DNA of 64,000 bases. Origin: JADLGL01 sp963667605. Lineage in GTDB: Bacteria > Pseudomonadota > Alphaproteobacteria > Rhizobiales > Kaistiaceae. Position numbers and translations under genes: made by a program. The notes under the pieces were generated by a model, which made no database searches, had not been told where the DNA came from, and worked only from the letters and a program-made list of their open reading frames with translations. The stretch covers positions 1,302,001 to 1,366,000 of the forward strand of contig CAXXUZ010000003.1 of the NCBI GenBank assembly GCA_963667605.2, read 5' to 3'. This document shows positions 34,394 to 43,099 of this stretch, piece by piece. Numbering within the stretch: position 1 is the first letter of the stretch; each line of letters opens with the position of its first letter.

Positions 34394-35632
34394 ATGACGG
34401 AGGACGACCTCAAGGGCGTCGGCAAGGGTCAGCAATATAACGCGCTCGGTCTGAGCACGCTGGCCTTCACCATCTGTTTCGCGGTCTGGACGATCTTCTC
34501 TATCATCGGCGTCAAGATCAAACAGGATCTGGGCCTGTCCGAGACCCAGTTCGGCATCCTGGTCGCAACGCCGGTTCTCACCGGCTCGATCAGCCGCATT
34601 TTTCTCGGTATTTGGACCGAGCAATTCGGTGGCCGGATCATCTTCCCGCTGCAAATGCTGACGACGGCGGTCGCCTGTTTCCTGCTGTCGACGGTCGAGA
34701 CCTACGAGATGTTCCTCGTCGCCGCCCTCGGCGTCGGACTGGCCGGTGGCTCTTTCATCGTCGGCATTACCTATGTCTCGCACTGGTTTCCGAAGCGAGC
34801 ACAAGGGGCCGCGCTGGAAATTTTCGGCGCCGGCAATGTCGGCGCCGCTGTGACCAATTTCGGTGCGCCATTTTTGGTTACTTCGTTCGGCTGGGAACAA
34901 ACCACCCAGATCTATGCGGTCATCCTTGCGATCATGGCGGTGGCGTTCTTTATCTTTGCCCGGGACGATCCGTTACGCATCTCGCGTCGACAGAGTAGCG
35001 AGCGGGTGTCGATCGCCAAGCAATTGGAGCCTCTCCGCAACCTCCAGGTCTGGCGGTTTGCGACTTATTACTTCTTTGTCTTCGGTGCCTTCGTCGCGCT
35101 CGCCAGTTGGCTGCCGCTCTTTTATGTCGGCGCCTATGGGTTGGAGCTCGCCGCTGCCGGCGGCCTGGCGGCAATGTATTCCCTGCCCGGATCGGTATTC
35201 CGCGCATTGGGAGGCTGGATGTCCGACAAATGGGGCGCCCGCTTCGTCATGTCTTTGACGTTCATCGTGTCGCTGATCTGCCTGCTCGCGCTCAGCTATC
35301 CCGAAACCCAGTACATCATCAGCGGTATCGATGGTCCGATCGAGTTCTCCTTCGGCTTCAGCCTGCCGTTCTTTGTCATCCTGACGATCATCCTTGGCTT
35401 CGTCATGTCGCTGGGCAAGGCCGCGGTCTACAAGCACATCCCGGTCCACTATCCCCATCATGTCGGATCGGTCGGCGGGCTGGTCGGTATGATCGGCGGG
35501 CTCGGCGGCTTTGTGCTGCCGATTCTCTTCGGTGTCTTAACCGACATTCCCCAGATGACATCCAAATTCGCGGAAATCGTACCACGGCCCCATCTCCAAG
35601 GGAACTCTGTTCCCATTGCAGCCATCCGATGA
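34394..35632 (+). pseudogene. narK: Nitrate/nitrite transporter (MFS), C-terminus replaced by IS1380
   Basis: The first about 385 residues are a typical NarK: LSTLAFTICFAVWTIFSIIG, SETQFGILVATPVLTGSISR, IFLGIWTEQFGGR and the glycine-rich signature GNVGAAVTNFGAPFLV and VGSVGGLVGMIGGLGGFVLP. After LFGVLTD the expected last helices are gone: from 35549 the frame runs through the IS end (PQMTSKFAEIVPRPHLQGNS) to a chance stop. Transport function is probably lost with the terminal helices, though the frame stays open. It exchanges nitrate for nitrite or imports nitrate with protons in intact form. Confidence 0.88.
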
Positions 35633-37174
35633 CATGATTTTGGTAATCGGCCAGCGCGTGGAAGGCCATTTGGTCGTTTCTCTTGCCATCCAGACACACC
35701 TCTCGTGTCGCAATCTCCTTGCCGTCGATTCCCTCGGCCTACGCCGGAGCGGGTCTTCGTCGTAGATCATCAATCAGGCTCAAGATTTTCTGGAACAAGC
35801 TTCTTGGGACTGCAACCTCGGCCAATTGAAATGTGACGTACCGGCCATGGCTGACAACTTTCGCACCGATCTTGACCAGCTTCTCCCTCAGCGTCGTCAG
35901 CGACCATTGCTCCACGGTATCGGGCAACGCCAGGGTACGCATGAAGTTGCCGAGGTTATAGGCGAGTGCATGCAGCTGGAGCCGGACGGCATTGTTGCGT
36001 AACGAACGGCATGACAGCCGCGTCCACTTGATGGCGTTCTTGCCTTCCTTGATCCATTGCCCGGCAGTGTCGCGCTGATTGTAGAACGCAACAACCCGCT
36101 CGGCAGGACGGCTCAGGTTGGTGACGATGAAGCCGACGCGGGGATACAGTTCCCCTGAGTGCCACTCCACCTTGGCGACGACCCGGCGGGGCTCCGTCCA
36201 GCTACCGGCCCGATAGCTGAAGTTCGCGTAATACCGACGAACTTCCTTCGGCGGCCGACCGACGGGGCGCTTGAGCAGGTGCGCGATGCTGTCGTGCAGC
36301 ACCTTGTTGGCCGGAAGCCGGATGGCGTACTTGAAGCCTTCCGCTTCCAGAAACTCATAAACCTCGGGCGAGGCGAAGGCGGCGTCACCACGGAAATAAC
36401 GCCGGAGTGTCTTGTTCCGGTATCGAGCGACCACCGGGTCCAACACATCGCGCCATTCATGGGCGCTGTGCACGTTGCCCGGACGCAGGGCGCAACGCTC
36501 CAGATCGCCGAACTGGTTGAACACGAACAGCGGGTGATAGCACGTGCAGCCGAAGTGACCGTTGTAGGCCGTGCCCTCCTGGTCACCGTAGGTCGGGCTG
36601 ACGGAGCTGTCCATGTCGAGCACGATAATCTTCGGCGGCTTGCGCTCGTTAACCTGGTCGATCCAGATGCCCAAAAGGTCAGCGAGCGCGGCGAGGTTGT
36701 CATTGGTGGCGAGTAACTCCGTCTCGAACCGGCCCATCTGGCTGGTCGATGCGCCGCCGCGCTCGACAGCCCTGCCGCCGACGATCCACCGCATCGCAGG
36801 ATCGCGCCCCAGCCGGTCGGCGTCGTTCACGTCCTCGTACCCGGCAAGACGACCATAGACGGATTGGCGAAGGAGACCGATGATGCCGTGCCAACCGTTC
36901 TTGCCGGTCCGGCTGTCAGCAATAACGTCACCGGCCAGCGTGGTCAGGCCGAGGGCTTCGTCCAGTTCACGATAGGCGAGCAGACCAGCGTCTGACGTGA
37001 TCCGCGAACCGTGGAACTCGAACTTCAGTCTTCGGTCGAAAAACGCCCGCAGCAGCCCCCGATCCGACTCACCCTCCAGGTTCCGCATTCGACCCACTCT
37101 CCGTCTGATCTAATCCACTGATTCTTACACAGGAATCAGACGGAAACCGCATCAGATGGATCGGTCACTTGGGG
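35549..37174 (-). mobile_element. IS1380-family insertion sequence
   Basis: The ends are placed by an imperfect inverted repeat: CCCCAGATGACATCC at 35549 and CCCCAAGTGACCGATCC reading inward from 37174. That gives 1626 bp, near the usual size for the family. Direct target repeats are not seen (CATT left, AATG right) and the lost narK 3' end does not reappear on the right, so a deletion or recombination probably followed insertion. One transposase gene is carried. Boundaries are approximate. Confidence 0.75.
35739..37097 (-). CDS. IS1380-family transposase
   Basis: The 452-residue product begins MGRMRNLEGESDRGLLRAFF with GSRITSDAGLLAYRELDEAL, typical of the family. The DDE(D) residues sit in IIVLDMDSSVSPTYGDQEGT, YFRGDAAFASPEVYEFLEAE and the C-terminal YNQRDTAGQWIKEGKNAIKW region. 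NNAVRLQLHALAYNLGNFMR is the conserved IS1380 tail motif. Intact; reads against the nar operon. Confidence 0.92.
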   Translation of the reverse strand: MGRMRNLEGESDRGLLRAFFDRRLKFEFHGSRITSDAGLLAYRELDEALGLTTLAGDVIADSRTGKNGWHGIIGLLRQSVYGRLAGYEDVNDADRLGRDPAMRWIVGGRAVERGGASTSQMGRFETELLATNDNLAALADLLGIWIDQVNERKPPKIIVLDMDSSVSPTYGDQEGTAYNGHFGCTCYHPLFVFNQFGDLERCALRPGNVHSAHEWRDVLDPVVARYRNKTLRRYFRGDAAFASPEVYEFLEAEGFKYAIRLPANKVLHDSIAHLLKRPVGRPPKEVRRYYANFSYRAGSWTEPRRVVAKVEWHSGELYPRVGFIVTNLSRPAERVVAFYNQRDTAGQWIKEGKNAIKWTRLSCRSLRNNAVRLQLHALAYNLGNFMRTLALPDTVEQWSLTTLREKLVKIGAKVVSHGRYVTFQLAEVAVPRSLFQKILSLIDDLRRRPAPA

Positions 37175-37621
37175 AATGCGGGCTTAAACATATTGCGCTG
37201 CTGGCCATGCCCACACTCGGCTTCCCGGCATCGCTGCGTGCGCTCACTTGGATCGAGGACCTCGCGAACCGCTGAGGGTCCTTTTACAATTTCGATCAAT
37301 CGGGACGGCGCGACCAATTTCGAATGGCAAGCGTTCGGAGACGATTCGGCCTCGGCCGCGCGCCAATGCCAACCACTCTGCCGACCGGTTCATCGATAGC
37401 TCTGCCTCCGCAACCAGTGAATCCGTGGCGGCAGGGGCGCTCTATTCCGGGCATGTTCCGCCTCCATGTCGGGACCTCAGCATCTGCTTGGCTGCCTGCA
37501 CCCCAGCACGGCAGAACCGTGCTAATCACCGCTCCAGCTTGGCGAAATGATCCAATGGCAACAGGACTGTTTCAGCTGTGCGTGAGAGCCCAAACAGAAA
37601 TGACAAAGGGGAAGCCGATCG
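37175..37621. other. Gene-free stretch right of IS1380
   Basis: No supported gene. A short frame GFPASLRALTWIEDLANR near 37212-37275 could be the tail of a lost gene. Otherwise only chance frames are seen. Confidence 0.3.
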
Positions 37622-37831
37622 ATGGAAGCAGAGAGGAACGAGGTTCCCGCCCATCCGCTACTCGGATTCCAGCTTCTTGAGAATCCAGACCAACCTACGC
37701 TCGCCATGATCGCATTTGAAACAGAGGCTGGTCCATCGCTCTTCACCGTCACAAAAGAGATCCTTGAGGAGCTGTCAGATGCGTTCAGACGGCTGGCAGA
37801 GAAGATGGCAGACGAGAATAACCTAAACTAG
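37622..37831 (+). CDS. Small hypothetical protein
   Basis: The 69-residue product MEAERNEVPAHPLLGFQLLE, TLAMIAFETEAGPSLFTVTK and EILEELSDAFRRLAEKMADE is acidic, with a predicted beta strand pair and an amphipathic C-terminal helix. GGGGAAG precedes the start at a usable distance. Codon usage looks genuine. No family was recognised. Confidence 0.5.
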   Translation: MEAERNEVPAHPLLGFQLLENPDQPTLAMIAFETEAGPSLFTVTKEILEELSDAFRRLAEKMADENNLN

Positions 37832-37989
37832 GCTTCGGAGGGTCCGCCTGCGTGCCGGCGCGGCCGCGTTGGTCGAATGGGTCGTGCCCCCAACCGGCGC
37901 CAAGGGCCTTGCCGCCGGCGACTGTCCGTTATCTGGCCGAGGGGGCTCTGATCGAGTGTTATGGCCAGCGAAATGCCGCCGGCCTCAAC

Positions 37990-38036
37990 GCCTAACTCAA
38001 TCGGGGCCCACTCAATTGGGGCCCACTCAATCGGGC
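37990..38036 (+). repeat. Tandem 15-bp repeats
   Basis: CTCAATCGGGGCCCA, CTCAATTGGGGCCCA and a partial CTCAATCGGGC stand head to tail just left of IS3 copy 2. The unit contains GGGGCCC. No role can be assigned. Confidence 0.6.
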
Positions 38037-38172
38037 AACCCGGCCGGATTTGGAAGACGGGGCGTTTCTGGGTGGATGCAACCCGCTACAGGTGTCCGGC
38101 GTCAGCGCCCCTGGGACAGATTGGGCGGATTGAACAAGAGAGGGTTTCTGGCTCATCTTAACCCACGAGGGA

Positions 38173-38553
38173 TTGAAGATGAGACGGAACACCAATCACC
38201 AGAAAGCATCGGCCGAGAAGGTCGTGAAGGACATCCGGCGGGCGACTCGTCGGCAGTTCGGCGCCGAAGAGAAGATCCGGATCGTTCTGGAGGGCCTGCG
38301 CGGCGAGGACAGTATCGCTGAGCTGTGTCGCCGTGAGGGGATCAACCAGAACCTCTATTACCGCTGGTCGAAGGACTTCCTGGAGGCCGGGAAGAAGCGC
38401 CTGGCGGGTGACACTGCCCGTGAGGCTACCTCCGATGAGGTCCGGCATCTTCGCAGTGAGGCACTGGCACTCAAGGAGGCCGTTGCTGACCTGACGCTGG
38501 ACAACCGTCTACTCAAAAAAAGCATGATCGCGGATGGGGGAGAGGAGGCATGA
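38173..38553 (+). CDS. IS3-family transposase OrfA (copy 2)
   Basis: The protein is identical to copy 1 OrfA at the residue level as read here (126 residues; HTH then zipper-like helix). A silent difference lies in the RRATRRQFG region (CGT for CGC). Coupled to orfB by ATGA. Confidence 0.9.
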   Translation: MKMRRNTNHQKASAEKVVKDIRRATRRQFGAEEKIRIVLEGLRGEDSIAELCRREGINQNLYYRWSKDFLEAGKKRLAGDTAREATSDEVRHLRSEALALKEAVADLTLDNRLLKKSMIADGGEEA

Positions 38554-39530
38554 GGTATCCACTATCGGAGAAGCTGGAGATCATCCGGCTGGTTGAGCGA
38601 TCCCATCTGCCGGCCAAGCGCACGCTGGCGCAGTTGGGCATTCCCCGCACCTCGTTTTATCGCTGGTACGACCGCTGTCTGACCGGCGGACCGGAGGCCC
38701 TGGAGGACCGCCGCTCGCGGCCTGGCCAAGTCTGGAACCGTATCCCCGATGAGGTGAGAGACCGGATCGTACAGCTGGCGCTGGACGAGACGGATCTGTC
38801 GCCGCGGGAACTGGCTGTCCGGTTCACAGACACAGAGGGCTACTTTGTATCGGAATCCTCGGTTTATCGACTGCTCAAGGCCCATGATCTGATCACCAGC
38901 CCGGCCTTTATCGTCCTCAAGGCGTCCGACGAGTTCCAGGACAAGACCACGGCGCCAAACCAGCTCTGGCAGACCGACTTCACTTACCTCAAGGTCATTG
39001 ATTGGGGCTGGTTCTACCTCTCCACCGTGCTCGACGACTTCTCGCGCACCATTATCGCGTGGAAGCTCTGCACCACGATGAAGGCCGAGGACGTCACCGA
39101 TACGCTGGAACTGGCGCTCAAGGCGTCAGGTCGCGATCGGGCAACGGTCATTCACAAGCCACGGCTCCTGTCTGACAACGGCTCCAGCTACATCGCCGAC
39201 GATCTGGCCAAATGGCTCGACGACCGCGATATGGAGCACATTCGCGGCGCTCCCTATCATCCGCAAACCCAGGGCAAGATCGAGCGTTGGCATCAAACCC
39301 TGAAGAACCGCATCCTTTTGGAAAATTACTATCTGCCTGGCGACTTGGAGACACAGATCGAGGCCTTCGTCGGCCACTACAATTATCACCGCTACCACGA
39401 GAGCCTGGGCAACCTCACGCCGGCCGATGTCTACTTCGGGCGCGGCCAGACCATCCTGTTGAAAAGAGAAAAGATCAAACAAAAGACGCTACAAACCCGG
39501 CGCTTGCAATACCGCAAAACCGCCGCATAA
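38550..39530 (+). CDS. IS3-family transposase OrfB (copy 2)
   Basis: The 326-residue rve transposase has an intact triad (LWQTDFTYL, LLSDNGSSY, GKIERWHQTL). It differs from copy 1 by Cys in YDRCLTGG, Gly in DTEGYF and Gln in RRLQYRKTAA. Either copy could supply transposase for both. Confidence 0.92.
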   Translation: MRYPLSEKLEIIRLVERSHLPAKRTLAQLGIPRTSFYRWYDRCLTGGPEALEDRRSRPGQVWNRIPDEVRDRIVQLALDETDLSPRELAVRFTDTEGYFVSESSVYRLLKAHDLITSPAFIVLKASDEFQDKTTAPNQLWQTDFTYLKVIDWGWFYLSTVLDDFSRTIIAWKLCTTMKAEDVTDTLELALKASGRDRATVIHKPRLLSDNGSSYIADDLAKWLDDRDMEHIRGAPYHPQTQGKIERWHQTLKNRILLENYYLPGDLETQIEAFVGHYNYHRYHESLGNLTPADVYFGRGQTILLKREKIKQKTLQTRRLQYRKTAA

Positions 39531-39639
39531 AATGACCAACCAGATGGGCCGAACCCTCTCTTAAATCAGGCCGCTCATCGGTTCCAAATTACCTGACGAC
39601 GGACAGCATCTGTAATCATCCCTGATGAGTATGCCGTTA

Positions 39640-39842
39640 TCATTGAGGGCGTGCCGTTGAAATCACCATTCGTACCGCCTCGATGACCAGATCGGGCTCA
39701 TCCCACATAATCGCATGTCCGCTATTCTCGGCAACGATCAGCTCGCTATTTGACGACAAACTCGCCAGGCGCGCCTCAAGAAATGGATCCGATGGCGTCG
39801 AGGAGCGCCGATAGCCTCGATTGAGCCCCTCAGTCCGATACG
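39640..39842 (-). pseudogene. Alpha/beta-hydrolase C-terminal remnant
   Basis: On the reverse strand the frame ends SDPFLEARLASLSSNSELIV, AENSGHAIMWDEPDLVIEAV, RMVISTARPQ and stops. NSGHAIMWDEPDLV is the family's catalytic-His region followed by the terminal helix. Nothing upstream of 39842 continues the fold, so only about the last 60 residues of a 280-300 residue enzyme remain. It adjoins IS3 copy 2, and a rearrangement there likely removed the rest. Confidence 0.65.
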
Positions 39843-39968
39843 AGGATTAGTCGGCTCTTCGCCACCGCCTGATCCGATGAAGTGGATTTCGTTTGCCGAT
39901 GCTTTTGGCACGTTGCGATCGCCCGCTTCGATCGGTGTATGGTGGCGTTTTCCTCGAGGAGGCTTGTT

Positions 39969-40283
39969 ATGACCAAGGGCGACGATCTGTGGGGCGACCA
40001 ACCGGCACTCGGCCCCGGCTCAAAGTTCGGCGGAGTATCTGCGGGCGCCACTTCTGATCTTACCGCCATCAACACCGACGATGTTCCTACCCCCACTCCG
40101 ACGCGGTTGGATATCGAAGGCGATCGGATCGATGGCATGAGCAATGTCGATTTGGCCAAAAAGCAGGCATTTGAACTCACGGCAATCCGATTGCTGCTCG
40201 AGCGGTTGAGCGATCAAATGGACGAGGCGAGAGGCGTGAATAGGCCAGAGCCAACCGATACCGAGTCGAAGACACTGCCCTAA
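39969..40283 (+). CDS. Hypothetical protein, acidic, C-terminal helix
   Basis: After CGAGGAGG, ATG 39969 opens a 104-residue frame: MTKGDDLWGDQPALGPGSKF, PTPTPTRLDIEGDRIDGMSN, FELTAIRLLLERLSDQMDEA. The first half is low-complexity, the second a likely amphipathic helix. No family recognised. Good ribosome binding site and coding-like codon choice support it. Confidence 0.6.
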   Translation: MTKGDDLWGDQPALGPGSKFGGVSAGATSDLTAINTDDVPTPTPTRLDIEGDRIDGMSNVDLAKKQAFELTAIRLLLERLSDQMDEARGVNRPEPTDTESKTLP

Positions 40284-40418
40284 GCGGCGTTGGTCGGGCG
40301 GCAAGCGTCCGTAGCGGCGCGATGCGGACATAGACAATCACAGCTAAGTTCTTAGTTTGTTCTCACGATCGAGGGCGGCCGAAGCAGACTCAAACTAATT
40401 GTCTCGGTGGCCCTTTCC

Positions 40419-40622
40419 ATGGTCCCTCGTCAATTGCGACGACGGTACTCCGAGAAGCTCAACATCATTTCTGATCCGGCCAAGGACGAAATCGCTGAGG
40501 GTGTTGCACACAGCGTTTCGCAGAGCTTTGATCTGACAGAGAAGCCGGTCGAGTACGGTCCTCCGCTCGGCTCGCTCAGGGACTCGAAGGGGCCAAAGCG
40601 CCCCACTGAAAACAACGAATGA
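40419..40622 (+). CDS. Small hypothetical protein
   Basis: The frame from ATG 40419 (or GTG 40407) gives MVPRQLRRRYSEKLNIISDP, AKDEIAEGVAHSVSQSFDLT and EKPVEYGPPLGSLRDSKGPK. It is basic at the start and polar throughout. Evidence is limited to codon pattern and an open frame with no recognised family. Confidence 0.35.
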   Translation: MVPRQLRRRYSEKLNIISDPAKDEIAEGVAHSVSQSFDLTEKPVEYGPPLGSLRDSKGPKRPTENNE

Positions 40623-40687
40623 ACAGTCAGAACCTTTGTCCCGAGCGCGGGACATCTTGGCGTCGGCTTAAAGAAAAAGGCTGAAGG

Positions 40688-40909
40688 ATCAAGTCGATTC
40701 GCAATGGCCGATATCTCAAGGCTGCCCGTGTCCTCGCTGGCATGACCCAAGCTCAGCTCGCCGACGAAGCCGGCCTTCACACCAACAGTGTCAAGCGGTG
40801 GGAACGATCGCCAGAGCGTATCGGCGGCTATGCCGTCTCCCGCATGGTCGCCGCTCTAACCGACAGCGGCATCGATATCCGCGAAGGAATTATCGTCATC
40901 AACGACTGA
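40688..40909 (+). pseudogene. XRE-family helix-turn-helix protein without a clear start
   Basis: The frame KSIRNGRYLKAARVLAGMTQ, AQLADEAGLHTNSVKRWERS, ALTDSGIDIREGIIVIND is an HTH_3 domain of about 70 residues. The TGA at 40682-40684 lies just upstream in frame and no ATG/GTG/TTG precedes the first helix. Either a rare start is used or the 5' end is lost. XRE proteins of this size act as repressors, often in toxin-antitoxin or element modules. Confidence 0.55.
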
Positions 40910-41128
40910 TGTATTCGTCAGGGACCATTTCTACAGGGCTATGGCGGCAATTTGCTGGCCATGACGGATCGTTTCGGGACCAATACGCACACACGCGAGG
41001 GAAATTCGATCGATGAAGGCGATGGATAGGCCGCCCTCTACGAGGGCTTTGCGAAGCGTTAGGGACTGATGGACCATAGCTGCTAGGATAGCAGAGCGCG
41101 GTGACCCCAGGCGCGGCGAGAGAAGATC

Positions 41129-41776
41129 ATGCCGAAGAAGAGCAGCGTTTTTCGAGCGTTTGCCGAGGATCATGTTGTGCGTCTGACAGGGCTGTCCAAG
41201 GGGCAGCTTCGGGCGTGGGATCGGCGCGGCTTCTTTTCACCGGACTACGGGTACGAACCTCGCAGAGCGCCATACAGTCGTGTCTATTCGTTCAAGGATG
41301 TTGTGGGCCTTCGCACAATAGCGGTGCTCATGAAGGAATACCGCGTTTCGCTCCAGGAGTTGCGAAAGGTTGCGGCAGAACTGGTTGGGCGGGGTTATGG
41401 CCATTGGGCGACCGTCAAGCTCTATGTCCTGAACAAGCAGGTTCACTTTCGGCCCCCAGGAACGGCTGACGTTGAAGGTGTATGGGATGGGCAGCTGGCG
41501 ATGGTCCCCGTAATCGATATCATCCACGATGTGGAGGAACGTGTGCGCGAAATTCAAGAGCGATCCGACGACAGCGTCGGCCGGATTGAGCAGCATAAGT
41601 TTGTCGCGCGCAACGCGCCGGCCATCGCTGGAACGCGAATCCCAACTGCTTCCATTCGACGGTTTTATGAGGCGGGGTATACCGTGGCCCGGATTCTCCG
41701 AGAGTATCCGACGCTGACAGAAGCGGACGTGAATGCCGCCATTGCATATGAAGAAAGACTCGCGCGGAGCGCGTAA
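41129..41776 (+). CDS. MerR-type HTH + DUF433 antitoxin-like protein
   Basis: The N-terminal part HVVRLTGLSKGQLRAWDRRG, YSRVYSFKDVVGLRTIAVLM and EYRVSLQELRKVAAELV is a MerR-like winged helix. The C-terminal NAPAIAGTRIPTASIRRFYE, AGYTVARILREYPTLTEADV and NAAIAYEERLA is a DUF433 domain. DUF433 proteins act as antitoxins paired with PIN-like DUF5615 nucleases. The toxin start lies 21 bases downstream but is cut by IS630 copy 4. The protein is intact and would be left as an orphan antitoxin/regulator. Confidence 0.85.
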   Translation: MPKKSSVFRAFAEDHVVRLTGLSKGQLRAWDRRGFFSPDYGYEPRRAPYSRVYSFKDVVGLRTIAVLMKEYRVSLQELRKVAAELVGRGYGHWATVKLYVLNKQVHFRPPGTADVEGVWDGQLAMVPVIDIIHDVEERVREIQERSDDSVGRIEQHKFVARNAPAIAGTRIPTASIRRFYEAGYTVARILREYPTLTEADVNAAIAYEERLARSA

Positions 41777-41796
41777 TCCGCCGTAACGTTCGGCGC

Positions 41797-41867
41797 ATGC
41801 AGTTCCTGCTGGATGAGGGCGTGCCGGTTGCCGTGGCCAGGATGCTTCGGCGTCATGGCCACAGTAC
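41797..41867 (+). pseudogene. DUF5615 (PIN-like/Mut7-C) toxin, truncated by IS630 copy 4
   Basis: ATG 41797 starts MQFLLDEGVPVAVARMLRRH then GHST, the canonical N-terminus of DUF5615 proteins with the first acidic active-site residue (LLDEG). After 24 codons the IS630 element begins. On the far side (43018 on) the sequence is not the rest of the toxin but the approach to the IS1595 transposon, so the 3' part is gone as well. Confidence 0.75.
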
Positions 41868-42946
41868 TAGTGGATGGAATCTAACGCTTGATGCCCGCGT
41901 CTGACAGCGGCGATGATTTTGTCGGGATCCTTTGTCCAGATGAAGGGCTGCGGATCGTTGTTGGTGTGTTCGAGGAAGCGGTTGATGGTGGCCTGGAGAT
42001 CGACGATCGAGTGGAAGACGCCGCGCTTGAGACGTTGCTTTGCGAGCTTTGCGAAGAAACCTTCGACGGCGTTGAGCCAGGAGCAGGATGTTGGGGTGAA
42101 GTGGAAGAAAAAGCGCGGATGGCACGTAAGCCACCCGCGGACCTTGGGATGCTTGTGGGCGGCGTAGTTGTCGAGGATCACATGGACCAGCTTTCCCGCG
42201 GGCACGTCGGCCTCGATGGCGTTGAGGAAGCGAATGAACTCTTGGTGTCGATGGCGCTGCATGCACTGGCCGATGACACGCCCTTCGAGCACGTTCAGCG
42301 CGGCGAACAGCGTGGTCGTGCCGTGCCGCTTGTAGTCATGCGTCATCGTGCCCGCGCATCCCGTCTTCATCGGCAGCCCGGGTTGGGTGCGGTCGAGCGC
42401 CTGGATCTGGCTCTTCTCGTCAACCGACAGGACAACGGCGTGCGCCGGCGGATCGACATAAAGGCCGACGATGTCCCGCAGCTTGGGAATGAACTCCGGG
42501 TCACGCGACAGCTTGAACTGCCGGACCCGGTGGGGCTGAAGCCCGTGCGCCCGCCAGATGCGCTGTACCGCGCTGACGCTGATGCCGACCGTCTTGGCCA
42601 TCGCCGGCGCCGTCCAATGTGTCGCCTCGTGGCGCGGCGCACTCAGCGTCAGCGCGACGACGCGGTCAGCGATTTCCCGGCCGAGCGGCGGAACGCGCGA
42701 GGGTCGCGTCTTGTCCCGCAGCAACCCCTCGACACCCTCGTGCATGAAGCGCTCCTGCCAACGCCAAACCGCTGTCTTGCTCTTGCCGGTGCGGCGCATG
42801 ATCTCGACCGTGCCGAGACCATCCCCGCTCAGAAGGACGATCCGTGCCCGCCACACGTGTTTCTGCCGGCTGTTCCGGTCCGCAACGACCGCTTCGAGAC
42901 GAGCACGGTCGGCGGTACTCACATCGACGATGATTCCTGGCCGCAT
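41867..42946 (-). CDS. IS630-family transposase (copy 4)
   Basis: Intact DDE transposase with RTGKSK, GCAG and TCHPR like copy 2 but RRVR like copies 1 and 3. Stop TAG 41867-41869 comes from the target. Start ATG 42946; the frame is open to 42997. Confidence 0.92.
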   Translation of the reverse strand: MRPGIIVDVSTADRARLEAVVADRNSRQKHVWRARIVLLSGDGLGTVEIMRRTGKSKTAVWRWQERFMHEGVEGLLRDKTRPSRVPPLGREIADRVVALTLSAPRHEATHWTAPAMAKTVGISVSAVQRIWRAHGLQPHRVRQFKLSRDPEFIPKLRDIVGLYVDPPAHAVVLSVDEKSQIQALDRTQPGLPMKTGCAGTMTHDYKRHGTTTLFAALNVLEGRVIGQCMQRHRHQEFIRFLNAIEADVPAGKLVHVILDNYAAHKHPKVRGWLTCHPRFFFHFTPTSCSWLNAVEGFFAKLAKQRLKRGVFHSIVDLQATINRFLEHTNNDPQPFIWTKDPDKIIAAVRRGHQALDSIH

Positions 42947-43015
42947 GCGCCAGACTCGCACACGACGTGCCCGGCGAGAATCCCTCGCGGGATTCAAACG
43001 TCAAATTTTATCCAC
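41870..43015 (-). mobile_element. IS630-family insertion sequence, IS870-like, copy 4
   Basis: 1146 bp, reverse orientation, in CTAG with TA at 41868-41869 and 43016-43017. The element interrupts the DUF5615 toxin gene 71 bases after its start. The IS1595 transposon begins 16 bases to the right, so two elements are nearly abutting. Confidence 0.95.
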
Positions 43016-43099
43016 TAGGAGGCTGCTTAGTAAGGGAATTATATCCTTGACTATGCAGCCAATGTTTCCTATATTAGGGCATAGGAAGTGAGGCGTGCA

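Larger units (their letters stand above)
38093..39605 (+). mobile_element. IS3-family insertion sequence, copy 2
   Basis: Same 1513-bp element as at 11642-13154, ending TGTCCGGCGTCAG and CTGACGACGGACA. Left flank ACAGG and right flank GCATC show no target duplication. It lies between orphan fragments; no interrupted gene can be rejoined across it. Confidence 0.92.
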
